From Prochilodus magdalenae (taxonomy: Eukaryota; Chordata; Actinopteri; Characiformes; Prochilodontidae): a stretch of DNA of 64,000 nt. The stretch covers positions 313,501 to 377,500 of the forward strand of contig JAMWET010001886.1 in the NCBI GenBank assembly GCA_024036415.1, read 5' to 3'. How positions within the stretch are numbered: position 1 is the stretch's first letter; every line of letters begins with the position of its first letter. A program made the position numbers and the translations under genes. The notes beneath the pieces were generated by a model. It was not told the DNA's origin, did no database searches, and saw only the letters and a program-made list of their open reading frames with translations. Of the stretch, positions 1 to 13,299 are shown one piece after another.

Positions 1-167
1 TTCTGCATATTTTGGCACTTTACAGATTTATGACTTATTTATTTATATTTATACTGTAACTGATGCTGTTTCCTTCATTCTCAGTTTGATTGCACTGTCC
101 ATACATAAATATCTTAACTATGTATATTGTATATACAGACACAGAACAAAATTCTACACAGAAAGGA

Positions 168-338
168 CATTTACGGCATCTAGCTGACGCTCTTATCCAG
201 GTAGACCATTGTAAGGAGTCTTTCCCAAAGACTCTTATTGGTGTGGTACAGCACAGTCACCCAGAACCCCAGTCTCCCACATGAGATGGTTGCATCCTGG
301 TGGGTAGAGCTGTTATCCGCTGCGCCACACCAACCACC
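168..338 (-). mobile_element. tRNA-derived SINE
   Basis: A reverse-oriented copy: tail GGCATCTAGCTGACGCTCTT first, then ACTCTTATTGGTGT, a decayed B-box region near CCCAGTCTCCCACATG, and the tRNA-like head GCGCCACACCAACC. The tail module (GAGCGTCAGCTAAATGCC type) is common in teleost SINEs. Confidence 0.75.
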
Positions 339-389
339 AGTACCCCAAACGCCCTAGCCAGGAATCAAATCCAGGACCTGTACATTTAT

Positions 390-850
390 GCCACAGAAAT
401 GCAGTCGTAATCTTTTTGTATCTACACAGCGTCCATTTTATCAGCTTCATTTACCATTCAGGAGCATTTCAATTTGTACTTCTACAATTACAGACTGTAG
501 TCCATCTACCTACCACACCGTTTCATACCGCACTGCTTCACCCTGTTCTTTAATGGGCAGGACCCTCGAACGACCACCACAGGATGGGGTATTATTAGAA
601 TCAGAATCAGGTGTATTGGCCAAGTATATTGACACAGGAAATTGGTTTCAGCACTTTGTGTCTCTTGAGTACTGACAGTCCACCATATACACAATGACTC
701 CACATATACACAATAAATGATATTCTGTGGGGGTGGATCATGGTGGTGGTGTGTGAGTAGTGTGTGTGGTGTGGGTGTAAGTGGATCAGAGACTGTTGCT
801 GGAGTGTTTAAACATATCAGTGGCCTCATGCTGTACTTAATAAAGTGTTC
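390..850. mobile_element. dispersed fish repeat with embedded LINE tail
   Basis: Characteristic pieces are CCATTTTATCAGCTTCATTT, CTACAATTACAGACTGTAG, GGTGGTGGTGTGTGAGTAG and AGTGGATCAGAGACTGTTGC. At about 596-660 a reverse LINE tail (GAATCAGAATCAGGTGTATT, GGCCAAGTATATTGACAC) is inserted. A diverged relative lies at 29585-29950. The minus ORF at 506-868 is incidental. Confidence 0.6.
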
Positions 851-2053
851 AGTGAGTGGAAATATCAAACTGCTTTAACCAGAGCTGCTATGGCGGAAAG
901 TTTGTAAAGACACTTATAGTAATTCAGCTTTGCTAACTGATTATCTAAGACACAGTCCAAGTTTGCATCTAGGACAGCTCTAGGTTCCCTGTGGGAACTA
1001 TCTTTAACTCCCAAAAGCAGAAAAAGCTTCTCAAAACTCCAGCACAATGGGGATACTCAGCAAGAGCTTAGCCTCCTGTCCTGCCACCAAGAGAGGGTCT
1101 TCCCTCACTTTTCTCAGCGCTGTCTTTGTCTGAGGTCTCGAGTTTGAAAGTCCTGATCTTTCCAAAGCTGTGATAAGACATGCTGACATCCAGACAAAAA
1201 CAAAGCTTCCCTATGCCCCCAAGCCAGCAATACCGTCTGCTCCTCGCCAGTGTGTTTTATGGGTCCATGTGGTGCAAACAGAGACTGAAACATGTTTTCA
1301 GACCTTCGGGGGATGAACTTCAACCTTTTTGCATGTGCCATGCATTGCATCTGCGCACTACCTGTTTAGGCCTGACGGTTTAACCTTTGACCCTGGAGGC
1401 GCAGTGTAGAAACCTGCTGCAACATGGGGAGACCAGAAGGAATGCTTCAGTTATGACTGCACTTTTCGTCTCGACTATGCCAGAACGTATATGATGACAG
1501 AGAACATCCAGCAGTCCAGTTCATAATAATCACCATCTGTTTACTGTACTATGCTGACTTGCAAAATGTGTAATGAACTTTAGAAACCAAAATCCATGCA
1601 CACATTTAATAGAAATTAAAACTGGTATTTTGAATATGCATTTAGAATGGTCATACATACTGCCCATCAAAAGTTATGGGACTCATCTGCTTCTTCAGAA
1701 GTTTCCTGAGGTGTGCTTAATTACCATTTTTATGGCACCACTGGGGAGATAGAAGGGGGCTGCAGCCACCTTAGGTATATCTTGAGCTCCTTTATCCCAC
1801 CCACAGAAATATAGCTAGTGTATGTAGGTAATTTTAATACTCATTACTGTTGAAAAAAAAAAAATAGAATATTAAATGCATGCTAATCGTCTGACGGCAT
1901 ATGGCTTGCTACTTGTGACTTGCAAGTAGACTGAGTCAAGGTTGCGCTGGTTTAGGCAGTGTAGTGTATGGTGGTGGTTAGGAGTGTTCTTTGGTCTGGG
2001 TGAACGGGTCATGCTCCTATGAGACTGACTGACACCCAGACCACTACATACTC

Positions 2054-2147
2054 CTTAACTGCACAGACTGACCACCAGAACATTACAGACTGCTTAACTG
2101 CACAGACTGACCACCAGAACATTACAGACTGCTTAACTGCACAGACT
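2054..2147 (+). repeat. 39-bp tandem repeat, ~2.4 copies
   Basis: Units starting CTTAACTGCACAGACTGACC begin at 2054, 2093 and 2132, the last incomplete. The unit keeps the small ORF at 2019-2213 open. A TTAACCCTAACCCTAG string just after it is only two telomere-like motifs long. Confidence 0.9.
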
Positions 2148-2424
2148 TCAGTTAACCCTAACCCTAGTTACATGCTGTCTTTCAGTAGCACTAATTTGGG
2201 GCTAGTGAAGTAACAGTTATCTCCAGAGAAGAAGGCTTTCTGGGGTGCAGAGTTCCTAATAAACGACAGGAGGAAAAGGTGACAGCGTGAGAAGATTAAG
2301 GCTGTAATGTGTGTGCTGGGGCAGTGGAGGATGAGGGAGAGCTGGCTCGGTTCCTGCTGGCTTTGATCTAATAACTGTCAAAACCAGCCCAAAGGCTCTG
2401 TATTTATCAAAGCAGGAACGGTCA

Positions 2425-2750
2425 GCTAAGATAAGATGAGATAAGATAATCCTTTATTAATCCCACAGTGGGGAAATTTGCAATATTACAGCAGCACAGA
2501 GGAAAAAATAGAAGAGTCTGGAACTATTTAAATAATAAATAAGATCTATATACAAAAAGTACAGAAAATATAAATAAAATACTAAAAATTTGATCCAGAA
2601 GACTAAGATCAGAGGAAACATTGCACATAGTGATGGCAACCAGATTATGCTATGCATGGTGAATTTAGGTATTGCACATAGTAGAGCACTCGAGCAGTAA
2701 TAAATAAAGGAAGCAGTTTTATTGCACATAGTAGAATAGAAATAGATTAC
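2425..2750 (-). mobile_element. LINE 3'UTR fragment (CR1/Rex1-like)
   Basis: Reverse-oriented tail: GATAATCCTTTATTAATCCC, ACAGTGGGGAAATTTGC, then an AT-rich region with three ATTGCACATAGTAGA-like repeats. No coding part is retained. Confidence 0.65.
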
Positions 2751-3299
2751 TGAGTTTTATTGTTTAACAAGTCAAACAAGTAGGACAACGTAAGTTGGCA
2801 AGGCCATGGCACTGCCAAACAAAAGATACGGCAAACCACTTTGTTGCTGTCGAGTCAAACAGCTTCAAACTGCTGTCATGTCAAACACGGACGTGCCTCT
2901 CATAATGAACCCAACAGAAAGTTCACATCTGCCTCCTGAGGGTCGCTGGCAGGGCAAAACGATCAGCAGTGCTGAGGAGCTAATCACACGGAAAACCAAG
3001 CTCAGAAAATTCTCAGTGACGTCACAGCTGTTTCTCATCTGGCAGATTCGTGTCTGTTCAGAACAGAAATGCTTCCTCATATTCTGCGATGACAGTAACT
3101 AAGACAGATAGCCATGCAGATGCAGCAGGAATGCGATAGGCTGCATATTTTGATGACATATTATAGCATAAGGCCGAATAATAACCGTTCTTAGCTCTAC
3201 TGACACGTTCAGTGTCGTTTAATAGTCTTGTAAGGCGCAAAAACATTTTTGGTCATTGACATAATAACAGGACCTTTCCACACCATGCCATTCCTGATA

Positions 3300-4557
3300 C
3301 AGGAATCATCAAGATACAACAAATGAAGAACTGCACCCTGAACCAATCAACCACCAGGAATGAAACTTGGTGCGTAGGTCTGCCACTGTGAGACATGCAA
3401 ATGTTTCAAGTTTCACGTCCTGCCGCGCATGTGACGTAATCTTATCGCTGTATCTGCGGGTCACTGCAATGACTGCAGGGATTCAGCGAGCAGTGATGCC
3501 TCACCCTGTTAGGGCTAGCACCACTGGCACACGGCTCCACAACACAGGACTACATGCACGCAGACTGTTACGATAACTGACCTTAACACCACGTCAACGT
3601 CTGCTAAGACTGCAATGGTGTTGTGCCAGATTGTCATGGAGTGACTCATCTTCAGTGACGAGCTTTTGGCTTGGTGGAGACGACCAACGAATCCGTGTGT
3701 GGAGGCACCGTGGTCAGTGCCAAGATGAATGGTCTGTTGTCACATGTCCAGAAGGCCTGGTGTCACTCCACCTTCACCCCTACTGCACAATCGGCAGGAA
3801 GTGTGTGAGGATTTTCAAGGGATGGATGTTCACAGGACACCATTTGGAACCTCTACAACTACAGGGGTTGGACAATGAAACTGAAACACCTGGTTTTAGA
3901 CCACAATCATTTATTAGTATGGTGTAGGGCCTCCTTTTGCGGCCAATACAGCGTCAGTTCGTCTTGGGAATGACATTTACAAGTCCTGCACAGTGGTCAG
4001 AGGGATTTTAGGCCATTCCTCTTGCAGGATAGTGGCCAGGTCACTACGTGATGCTGGTGGAGGTTCGTCCTTCTTGGTGGTATGCTGACATTACCCTGGA
4101 TACCGTGGCTCTTGATACATCACAAAGACTTGCTGTCTTGGTCACAGATGCGCCAGCAAGACGTGCACCAACAGTTTGTCCTCTTTTGAACTCTGGTATG
4201 TCACCCATAATGTTGTGTGCATTGCAATATTTTGAGCAGAACTGTGCTCTTACCTGCTAAACTGAACCTTCACACTCTGCTCTTACTGGTGCAATGTGCA
4301 ATTAATGAAAGATTGGCCACCAGGCTGGTCCAATTTAGCCATGAGACCTACTAAAATGACTGTTTCACATTGTCCAAACCCCTGTACTGCACAAATATGG
4401 ATGGTTTGTTAGCAAACATGGCAGCTCGACGCCCTCCTGATAGACACATACTGTAGTTCAATAAATATCGTCCATATCATATTCCTGGTAACCTTTATCT
4501 ATATAGCAATCTGTCACTTCCTTCTGGGTGCAGCTAATCTTTTGATAAGGAGTGTAG
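3300..4557 (+). mobile_element. Tc1-like fossil 'T' copy 1 (host of copy A)
   Basis: A degraded element of a second Tc1-like family. It keeps stretches matching its relatives: ATTCAGCGAGCAGTGATGCC, a transposase region around 3640-3780 (LGGDDQRIRVWRHRGQ after a decayed DES motif), and an end ending CTTCCTTCTGGGTGCAGCTA. Stops, frameshifts and copy A interrupt it. Confidence 0.8.
3862..4384 (-). mobile_element. Tc1-type deletion derivative, copy A (nested)
   Basis: This 523-bp element has terminal inverted repeats beginning CAGGGGTTGGACAATGAAAC and TA duplications at 3860-3861 and 4385-4386. In sense orientation it keeps a helix-turn-helix start of a Tc1/mariner-type transposase (GARLAGASVTKTASL region) and a short C-terminal piece ending near the far repeat. 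The catalytic middle is missing, with the internal join near 4063. It sits inside an older Tc1-like fossil (about 3300-4557), so it is the younger insertion. Confidence 0.9.
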
Positions 4558-5614
4558 ATGTGAGGTAAGGGCTACTGAAAGTTGTTACATCACTGGAGTG
4601 AAGATAACCTAGAAACAAAACAGCAGATAGCAAAAGCATAAAGCCGATTGTTTACAACTCCAAGGAAGCATAAGGATCCACAGAGGCAAGAAAAGCCGCC
4701 TGCTGCTTAGACAGTACGAGAGGAGGCTTGAGATTACTCTGTAATTGTGTTTTGCAAACGACTGTCAGGTTTGACCCCCTGATGTACTTGAAGCCTGGCA
4801 CCCCAGCGAAGCCAGGAGAGACCTTTACTCACAGAGAAGGTATGGAGCCTAATGAGCTCCTCCAAGCTGAGTAAGTAAAGCAGCTCAATTAGGAGAGATT
4901 AAGGTGCTAGGCAGGAGGGCCAGAGAGCACACAGGGAGAATTCTCATTAAAACGCTGACTGCAGGCTTTCAGCACTTGGGAAGCCTGCTGTAGGGCTTCT
5001 GTGATTCTTGGACTAAAATATCAGAACAGGAAGAAGAGCAACAAAGAGAGGGAAACTGGGCAGGAAACGGGAGTGCCACATTTGTCTCAGAAAGTGACTG
5101 ACACTTCGGAATGACATTAGCAGGACTCCCTCTTCTTATCTCGAGAAGCTGCATGCATTATGTGAAGGGTGATGTTTCTTTGAAGAGTCAGGATGATCTC
5201 ATCACCAGGACAATAGACACGGCCTGTCAGAATCAGCAGGGGCAGAGAACATGCAAATTAGAGGGAGGAAAATAGGCCAAGAACACGGATCTAGTAAACC
5301 CAAGGAATGTTGGAAGTGAAGATGGACCAATCTGGGTTTGGAGGGGCTGATACTGCGCTTTTAGGCTGATGGCTGATAGTAATTGAGGGCGGGGCTGAAC
5401 TGTTATGCTGCGCTAGGGTCAAAAGCAACTGTTTGGAAAACTGAAATCTTGGGTGTTCAGAGCGTTCCCCGTACCGCTGCAGTCTTAAAGTGAAGGTTAA
5501 GTCAACTTAAATAGACAAGCTTCTGCAGTTTCTGACATACTGTTATCAATGAACACGAAAAAGCTGAAACAGCCATATTAAACATGAATAACGTGAATTT
5601 CATCTGAACATGTA

Positions 5615-6147
5615 CAGGGGTTGGACAATGAAACTGAAACACCTGTCATTTTAGTGTGGGAGGTCTCATGGCTAAATTGGACCAGCCTGGTGGCCAATCT
5701 TCATTAACTGCACATTGCACCAGTAAGAGCAGAGTGTGAAGGTTCAGTTAGCAGGTAAGAGCACAGTTCTGCTCAAAATACTGCAATGCACACAGCATTA
5801 TGGGTGACATACCGGAGTTCAAAAGAGGACAAAGTGTTGGTGCACGTCTTGCTGGCGCATCTGTGACCAAGACAGCAAGTCTTTGTGATGTATCAAGAGC
5901 CACGGTATCCAGGGTAATGTCAGCATACCACCAAGAAGGACGAACCTCCACCAGCATCACGTAGTGACCTGGCCACTATCCTGCAAGAAGAATGGCTTAA
6001 ACTCCCTCTGACCACTGTGCAGGACGCAGTATATGTCATTCCCAAGATGAACTGACGCTGTATTGGCCGCAAAAGGAGGCCCTACACCATACTAATAAAT
6101 GATTGTGGTCTAAAACCAGGTGTTTCAGTTTCATTGTCCAACCCCTG
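5615..6147 (+). mobile_element. Tc1-type deletion derivative, copy B
   Basis: A 533-bp copy with intact terminal repeats and TA duplications (5613-5614, 6148-6149). The internal deletion join near 5946 (CGAACC|TCCACCAGC) is identical to that in copies A, C and D. The antisense ORF at 5748-5960 is a shadow of the transposase N-terminus. Confidence 0.92.
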
Positions 6148-7427
6148 TATATGTTTCTGAAAAAAAGCTGGTGTGCTTTGTTTTTCCATTACCTTTTCAT
6201 CCATCTGTTCTTTTAAAAACTCTGAAGACTCCACAGGATAAACAAAAGCGTGCCAGCTGGCTAAAACCTGTGCCACTAAATGGACAAAACATGCTTTAGC
6301 ATCGTCACCATCCCAAACTCCACTCACTCTACCAACGCAACTGACAAGGCGGCCGCAAAAAGCACATAGCTTTCGTTACTAGTAAAAGTTTTTTTGCTTT
6401 TGCAATTTTTTTTCCTTGAATATAATATTTGTCGTTTGTAAATACCAGATTTTTGTCATTTTGTTTTCTGACCTGTTAATAAGCTTTGCACTTTTCAGCC
6501 ACCAGCAACCAGAGGGACAGGCGAACAAACTGACAGATGAAACAATGTGTGAGCGAGGGAACAGATTTATAAATAATGACAACTAAGCAGCTACAGACGC
6601 GTTTAGCATTAGCTGGTTAGCATTAGCTCACTGAGTTCGTTTGGCTCTGAAACTCTGTTTTGTGTGGTCGGGGCAAGAGACGCCAGCCATGTAACTGATT
6701 AAGGGGAACCACCAAATATGGCTCTTGGAAAATGTGAAACTGATTTTCATATTGTTATAAGCACAAATGGGCAAAAATAAAAAATAAACCCCAAAAAAAA
6801 GCAAGCGATGCACAGAAAACACAAAGCGCAAGGCAGAAAACGACCCATTCTAGCTGTGTGAGAAGAGCAGCTCGTCTGAGGGAGTGTAAGAAAGCTTGGG
6901 AAGGGAAGACTAAGAAAGCCCCAATTCCCCCCTTACCCTCCATTGTCCTGCTGAAGTCATTTCATCTGCGGAGCGTTTGCTGGGTCATGGAACACTGCAC
7001 CCTAACAAGCCTTTAAATAACTGACTAATTCCTCGAGCAGCACAATGCAGAAGAATGTGATCGGAATGTAAATGATCCGGCCTATTTAAAGATGGATTTT
7101 TTTTCCAGACGAAATTATGCACCCTGAGGTTGGGAATCCTGAATGCAAATTAATGAGATATTCAAATGGCCCCCGACTTTGTCTGGAGAGGGCCTTTCGA
7201 ATACATGTGCGCTGACACAGGCTGCAGCAGGCTTTGTGGTTTTTGAAAGAGGGTTCAACAGACCTGCATTCACTAAGGCTTCACTAAAGAGCCTGAAATA
7301 CAGGCTGCATAAATATCCATATTCATTTCCATCTTGGAAGGCTGTTTTAGAAGAGCTTCCGGAGTAATGTTCTAAATTATGTTCCACCACACAAAACCGG
7401 GACTACTGCTCACTGCCCCACTTTCAC

Positions 7428-7760
7428 AATGTGTCCAAAAGTATCCAGACACTCTGATCAGCTGTCCGAATGTGCACATGTAGCTTTGCCGGTGGAATAA
7501 GATGCTTTGGAGCAGCCACGTATGAGCTTGACGTCACCGCTTAGGGTCTGCTCCAGGGGTATAATGCCCCAAGCAATGGGCTCTGGAGCATTGTAACTGC
7601 GTTCCTTGGAATAATGAAGCTTCATCCCAAACCTCTGGGAGGAATTAGAGTGATCCTAATAATTAGGGACTAATGATCCAACATCTGTAACTGACCTCAC
7701 TAGTGCTCTTCTGGCTGAATGCAGTCACATCCCCACAGCAATGTTCCAACAACGCTTGGA
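7428..7760 (+). mobile_element. Tc1-like deletion fossil
   Basis: Begins TGTCCAAAAGTATCCAGACA, a typical end of fish Tc1-like elements. It continues with CTCTGGAGCA..TGCGTTCCTTGGAATAATGAA (the decayed SGVLWSDE region) and ACTGACCTCACTAGTGCTCT, matching late transposase sequence. Most of the interior is absent. Confidence 0.6.
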
Positions 7761-9704
7761 CGTATGGCAAACAATCTAGGCAGTGCCCTTCAGGTAGTTC
7801 CTGTTAGCTACAAGCAACATAAACAATCTGCCTCAAACATCAAAACTAAACCCCACAAGTCTGCAGATCCTTTCCAACAAGCTGCTTTGGCAGCATTCAG
7901 TGAACCAGAGATACAGAGCTCAGAGTCTCAAGATTCGTATTCGACCAAGAGGTGCGCCAGGACACCCATCTGCAACGCCCAGAAAGCGAATGAGATTTAG
8001 AGCAGAATTACTTGGTGAAAATAAGAGCAAATGACTTCAACCTTCACAGGATTACAGGGCATTACGCCCCCAGTCCACCCACAAGTCTTCTTATCGTGGT
8101 CTTCACGACACGGGAGATAATAATGCTCATTATCTGATTTTAAAGATCTATTCATCGGCCGAGAAATCTTAGAATGAACTCCACCGGGTCAGTGCAGCGT
8201 GACGTCTCCAAGAAGTGCAGGGTCACACTGCTGGTCTTCAGGAAACCAGAGATGTGGATTAACACCTTTGGTCTTCTCTGAGGCGTCCATGTTATTAGTG
8301 CCATAATCACACGATTAGAAGAGTTGACATCAGGCGCCACTGCTAAGCAATAAGTCGTCAAGTCTGTGCAACCTCTAAAGGAGTTCCCATAAATGCCATG
8401 AAGCAAATACACCTAAATAATAAAACAGCACAATCGGAATTACCAAGGAACCTAGGACCCATAAAGTACGTTCCTCAAAGTGGCTTACATTTCAAGCCCT
8501 GCCCTGTGACCACAGCTAAAACGGAATTAAACTGGACTGAACAAACAAAACTGGGCCCAAACGACTAAACCAACAGAACAGAACTGGTCCAATACGCAGG
8601 ACATCTAAATGACAATGTCAAAACCCTTGGCATTTAAGGGTTTAAATGCTTAACAAAGTTTATAATGTATTTAACAGAACTGCTTTCAGACCATGAATTC
8701 ATTTTACTAGTATGTGTGGCCTCAGCTGTGATCCCATGAAAGTCATTACTATCCCAATGCAACTCTCGACAACTGACCTCTAAAAGCTCAGCAGTAGTAG
8801 TTTACCCTCTGCCTTTGCCTATCAGCTTCCATGTATAAACATTTAACTGTAAAAAACAGATCCTCAGGCCAAAAACGTTCACCTCCTTATTCCCTCCTCC
8901 CAGTTCTCCTTCCATCACATTCCACGATGCAGCACAGGGCCGGAGGAGCAAGCTGTCAGTTGACAGTAAGCCATTTTACACTGGGTTACACCAAAGCAGA
9001 TGCGACAGCACGGGAGGCCACATCCGGATGGCCTTGACTGCTGACTGACTGCATGCACTCCATGAACGCACCGACAAAGAACAGGTGGGTTACCCGCGAA
9101 TGTGGCAATGCAGGCAAAAGCATTCTGAAATCCAGCCCATCAACCTTTACCTGCACCCCCTCACCGGGGACGAAGCTAAGGAGTCCTGCTGTCTGCCACA
9201 TTAGAACTTGTAGAATGTTTCATCAGAATGTAATGTGTTATCGCAGCCCTGGCATCCACTATCTGGCATCCGCTGTCTGACATATCGGAATTGCACATGG
9301 AGCTGTCCAATAACGTTCTGTTAGCAGGAGTCTTAAAAGACGTGGTGGGGCTTTAAGTCTCGGTGGAAGCACCTGCTGGCCCTCGAAGCCCAGTAGCATT
9401 GTACACAGGGTTGGTGCTTGCTTTTTGAGGACCTTTATTTGGCAGGTTTAGATGATCTCCTGTAAAATCTGAAGGTAACTGATAGCAAGTACTGCCACAA
9501 GCTGTCCTCTACGGAGACCTCTTTAAGATCATCTCAATCTACAGAGCAAAACAGCACGAATACTTAACACCACAATTAAAGCGACCAAAGTGATCACAGC
9601 TTTGGCTATTATTGAATTGTATTAATTTTGAAATGAGCTGAAAATGCTTACTGATAAAGTACTGATAAAAAAAACTCAAATAATTTCACCAAGTTTTATA
9701 TCAC

Positions 9705-9915
9705 CATCATCTGTGTTCAGCTCCCAGCCATCAAAGACATCTACCATAAACAGTGTCTGCGTAGAGGTTTCCGCATCAGCAACGATCCCACTCATCCCAT
9801 CTTGGACTTGGACAGTTTCCTCTTATCTTATATCATTCCAGTGAAAGCGCAACTCTCTTTTCATTGGCATATGTGCTGTTACACTGTTAATGACAATAAA
9901 CTGTATTGCACTAAG
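9705..9915 (+). mobile_element. LINE 3' end fragment
   Basis: A frame reads AIKDIYHKQCLRR..ISNDPTHPILDLDSF, resembling the C-terminal region of L2/CR1-type reverse-transcriptase ORFs (IYxxRC..DPTHP). It is followed by TTACACTGTTAATGACAATA, a decayed LINE tail. Confidence 0.6.
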
Positions 9916-10917
9916 TTGATATTAAAAGCACAAATAAAATACAAGTATATATATATATATATAATGTTTTGGGTTGAACAAACATCATAATAATAACAGC
10001 CAACACCTTCTGTGAGCATAAGATTACCATATTAAATGTGCATTAACATTAATGACGGACGCACCAGTAAAATGCTGCTAGGGTAGGACATTTTGATAAT
10101 GGAGCGCAGTTTCTCAGAAGACACTGGCTATACGGCTATATAACACTGGCTATATAAGACGACTATAAAGTCGAATATATAAGATCTGAGGTGTTGACCC
10201 ATCACTGGCTCCCACCATGTTTTCCCCCGACACCAAACATACTCATGCTGCTTGCTGCGCCTGCATCTGGGCGACGGTTGCAAACTTGAAGTAAACTTGA
10301 GATTTTAAAGACGCACGGTTGTAACTCAAAACTGAAACTGTAAAACTCACGTCTACAATTTTTACAATGGGTCACCGTGTGACAGTAACCGCTTTATCAC
10401 TAGCTTGCTCGGACCCTGCTGCCGGGGGTGACCGTGTGCTTTAAGCGCCTAAATGAGCTGCATCTGTGTTTAAGTTCTGTCAGGCTGAAACTTCAACCTT
10501 GCTCAACCCTGTCTAAGCTGGACAGCTGTTTTGTGTAGACAGTTCGACTGTGTCTTATTGTCGGACTAGAAGTTAAAATGAGAGGCAGAGCGTAAACACC
10601 AAATTACACTAAAACCTTTCTTTCTCTTTGATCTTTTTCTCTTTGTCTTCTCTCTTTTCTTTTCTGTTATTTGGTACAGAAAGCGTATCCTTTCCCTTTG
10701 ATTACTCAGTAGCTTTTCTTCCTCAATCAAGCATCTTAGACAACATAATGGTACAGTAAAACCTCGGGGGGGTCCTTAGGTGGTCACATGGGTCTAAACA
10801 GCTGCTTATGTGCCTTTTTAGTTAAAACCAGCACTGACTGTAAGAGATCAGGAAGATCTAGCTAGTGTGTGGGAACTGCACATGACTAAATAGGGGAGAA
10901 AATAAAAGTCAAAATAC

Positions 10918-10958
10918 TTTATTATTATTAATATTAATAATAATAATAATAATAATAA
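10918..10958 (+). repeat. (ATT/AAT)n microsatellite
   Basis: A short trinucleotide run of ATT then AAT units in AT-rich DNA. Confidence 0.9.
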
Positions 10959-11222
10959 CTTCTAAATTGTATCAAAATGATTAAACTAAATCTAATAATT
11001 GTGAGTTATGAGCATTAAAGTGGTAAAGGGTTGTGTCGCTGTGGGTTAGTTGAGCTGGCGACGGGTAGCGTGGCTGAACCAAGAACTGAAGTGAAGTGAA
11101 TGAGACCTATTCATAAAGCCTCCCATCCTATGCCATTCCGATACATACAGCACAATACACACAGTCATTTTTGTATAATTACTAATTATTGCTTCTATAT
11201 GAACACTGAACTGAACTGAAGT

Positions 11223-11436
11223 GATGTCAGTAGCTCAGTGGATAACACCACTACCCACCAGGGAGTCACCACCACATGTGGGAGACTGGGGTTCAAATCT
11301 CGGTATGGATGACTACACCGTGCTACACCAATAAGAGTCCTTGGGCAAGACTCCTAACACTACACTGGCCTATCTGTAATATGATTAACCTTGTAAGTCG
11401 CTCTGGATAAGAGCGTCAGCTAAATGCCGTAAATGT
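11223..11436 (+). mobile_element. tRNA-derived SINE
   Basis: Head TCAGTAGCTCAGTGGATAAC (A-box-like), GGGGTTCAAATCTC as B box, CACCAATAAGAGTCCTTGGG, and tail CTCTGGATAAGAGCGTCAGC up to AAATGCCGTAAATGT. Same family as those at 168, 18450 and 43317. Confidence 0.85.
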
Positions 11437-12766
11437 CTGGGACTAGCTCTCCTTATTCACTCCCTGAAAAGATTCTGACTCTGACTACGTGTATTAAACC
11501 CAAAGCTTTCTATTGACACAACAAGTCACGGGCCTCCTGCTTTCCTTTCATCCATCTGAACACTCTCATGCCAACACAACTGGAACGAGCACAGTTTTCA
11601 TCAGGCACGGCTCCAGAGCTAGCAGCCTGTAATAAAAACCCTCATTACAGGCCTTCCAACCTCCAATTTCACACCACCAGCACCAACACGTTCCCCAGGC
11701 CTGCGTTCTGGTCGAAATGCTCCCACGATTAGGCGTACTGGGATAGATCAGACCCTCCTGTTCATACACAGTGAAGGGGTAGCTATAGAGTATACGGTAC
11801 ACTGGGAAATACATCATGGTACAGCCGGGAAATGAGTTATGATTTCTGACTCATACTGACTGAGTAGCTCCGTCCATCAGATATTATAATCAGAACTTTC
11901 CATTTTATAATGCACATTACATAACACACACTCTGCTGTCACTGTGATCTGTCACCATCTTAAACCAGTAAATGTAGCACCTGCCTAATCTATTTCCTTC
12001 CCTGTTGTCTCTGCCCGAAAGCTGCTCGCTCCTGCCTGGCTCGCCTCAGCGGTCCCGCTCCTCTGAACTGACCTGTTGCGAATATAAGGGCTCATTTTAT
12101 TGGGGGCAGCTTGGGGACATGACCAAGAAATGACAGAATGGGCAGGCTTCAGGCCAGCTGGAGAGATAAAGCCTCAAACCATCCAGGGAGTCCCTGTGAA
12201 GCTCAGAGGAAGGTGCTGTCATCCAATTATCATGAGGATCCTCTGAGAATAACTTACAGCCCCATCAAACTTCCGAAGGACACAGCAGCCTTCTATTAAA
12301 CCAGCCCAGTGCTAACTGGCTAGCAGCATATACACGCTGCAGCGAACTCCAATATGTGTCTGTAATGTGTTTTGAGGGCCTCTCGTGGGGTTTCTTGTCT
12401 AATCCAGCTATTCCTGCCTTCCTGAGACACATATCTCTCCAGAGCAGCCGAGACCTGAATGCCGTCACCAGCTCCTGGAAGGAATTTCAGCCTGGTCCAG
12501 AACACTAAGGGCGGTATTGTCTCATCAAAGCCTGGAGAAGGACTCCGCAAATGACTAGCAGAAGACAAGGGAGGTTAAACTCAAATGGATTTGATGAAAA
12601 AAGAGATGAACGAGGGATATATCTTCTCTCTCCCTGCCTTTCCTTCCTAATACACTTTATCCTGCTTTATTCAACCATGGGTCTCTCTAAACTACCACTG
12701 GTCCTTTTAAATCCTGTCCATTCATCTAAAATCCAGTATTAAATTCAGTAATGTAAAGCAGACCCA

Positions 12767-13299
12767 CAGGGGTTGGACAATGAAACTGAAACACCTGTCA
12801 TTTTAGTGTGGGAGGTCTCATGGCAAAATTGGACCAGCCTGGTGGCCAATCTTCATTAACTGCACATTGCACCAGTAAGAGCAGAGTGTGAAGGTTCAGT
12901 TAGCAGGTAAGAGCACAGTTCTGCTCAAAATACTGCAATGCACACAGCATTATGGGGGACATACCAGAGTTCAAAATAGGACAAACTGTTGGTGCACGTC
13001 TTGCTGCCGCATCTGTGACCAAGACAGCAAGTCTTTGTGATGTATCAAGAGCCACAGTATCCAGGGTAATGTCAGCATACCACCAAGAAGGACGAACCTC
13101 CACCAGCATCACGTAGTGACCTGGCCACTATCCTGCAAGAAGAATGGCTTAAACTCCCTCTGACCACTGTGCAGGACGCAGTATATGTCATTCCCAAGAC
13201 CAACTGACGCTGTATTGGCCGCAAAAGGAGGCCCTACACCATACTAATAAATGATTGTGGTCTAAAACCAGGTGTTTCAGTTTCATTGTCCAACCCCTG
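12767..13299 (+). mobile_element. Tc1-type deletion derivative, copy C
   Basis: A 533-bp copy with the same internal join near 13098. TA is present on the right (13300-13301) while the left has CA, so the left duplication has mutated. Confidence 0.92.

Noticed and set aside
506..868. 120-codon minus ORF with His/Pro-rich stretch
   Set aside because: It falls within a dispersed repeat with an embedded LINE tail.
2150..2168. Telomere-like TTAACCCTAACCCTAG
   Set aside because: Only two units; too short to indicate an interstitial telomere.
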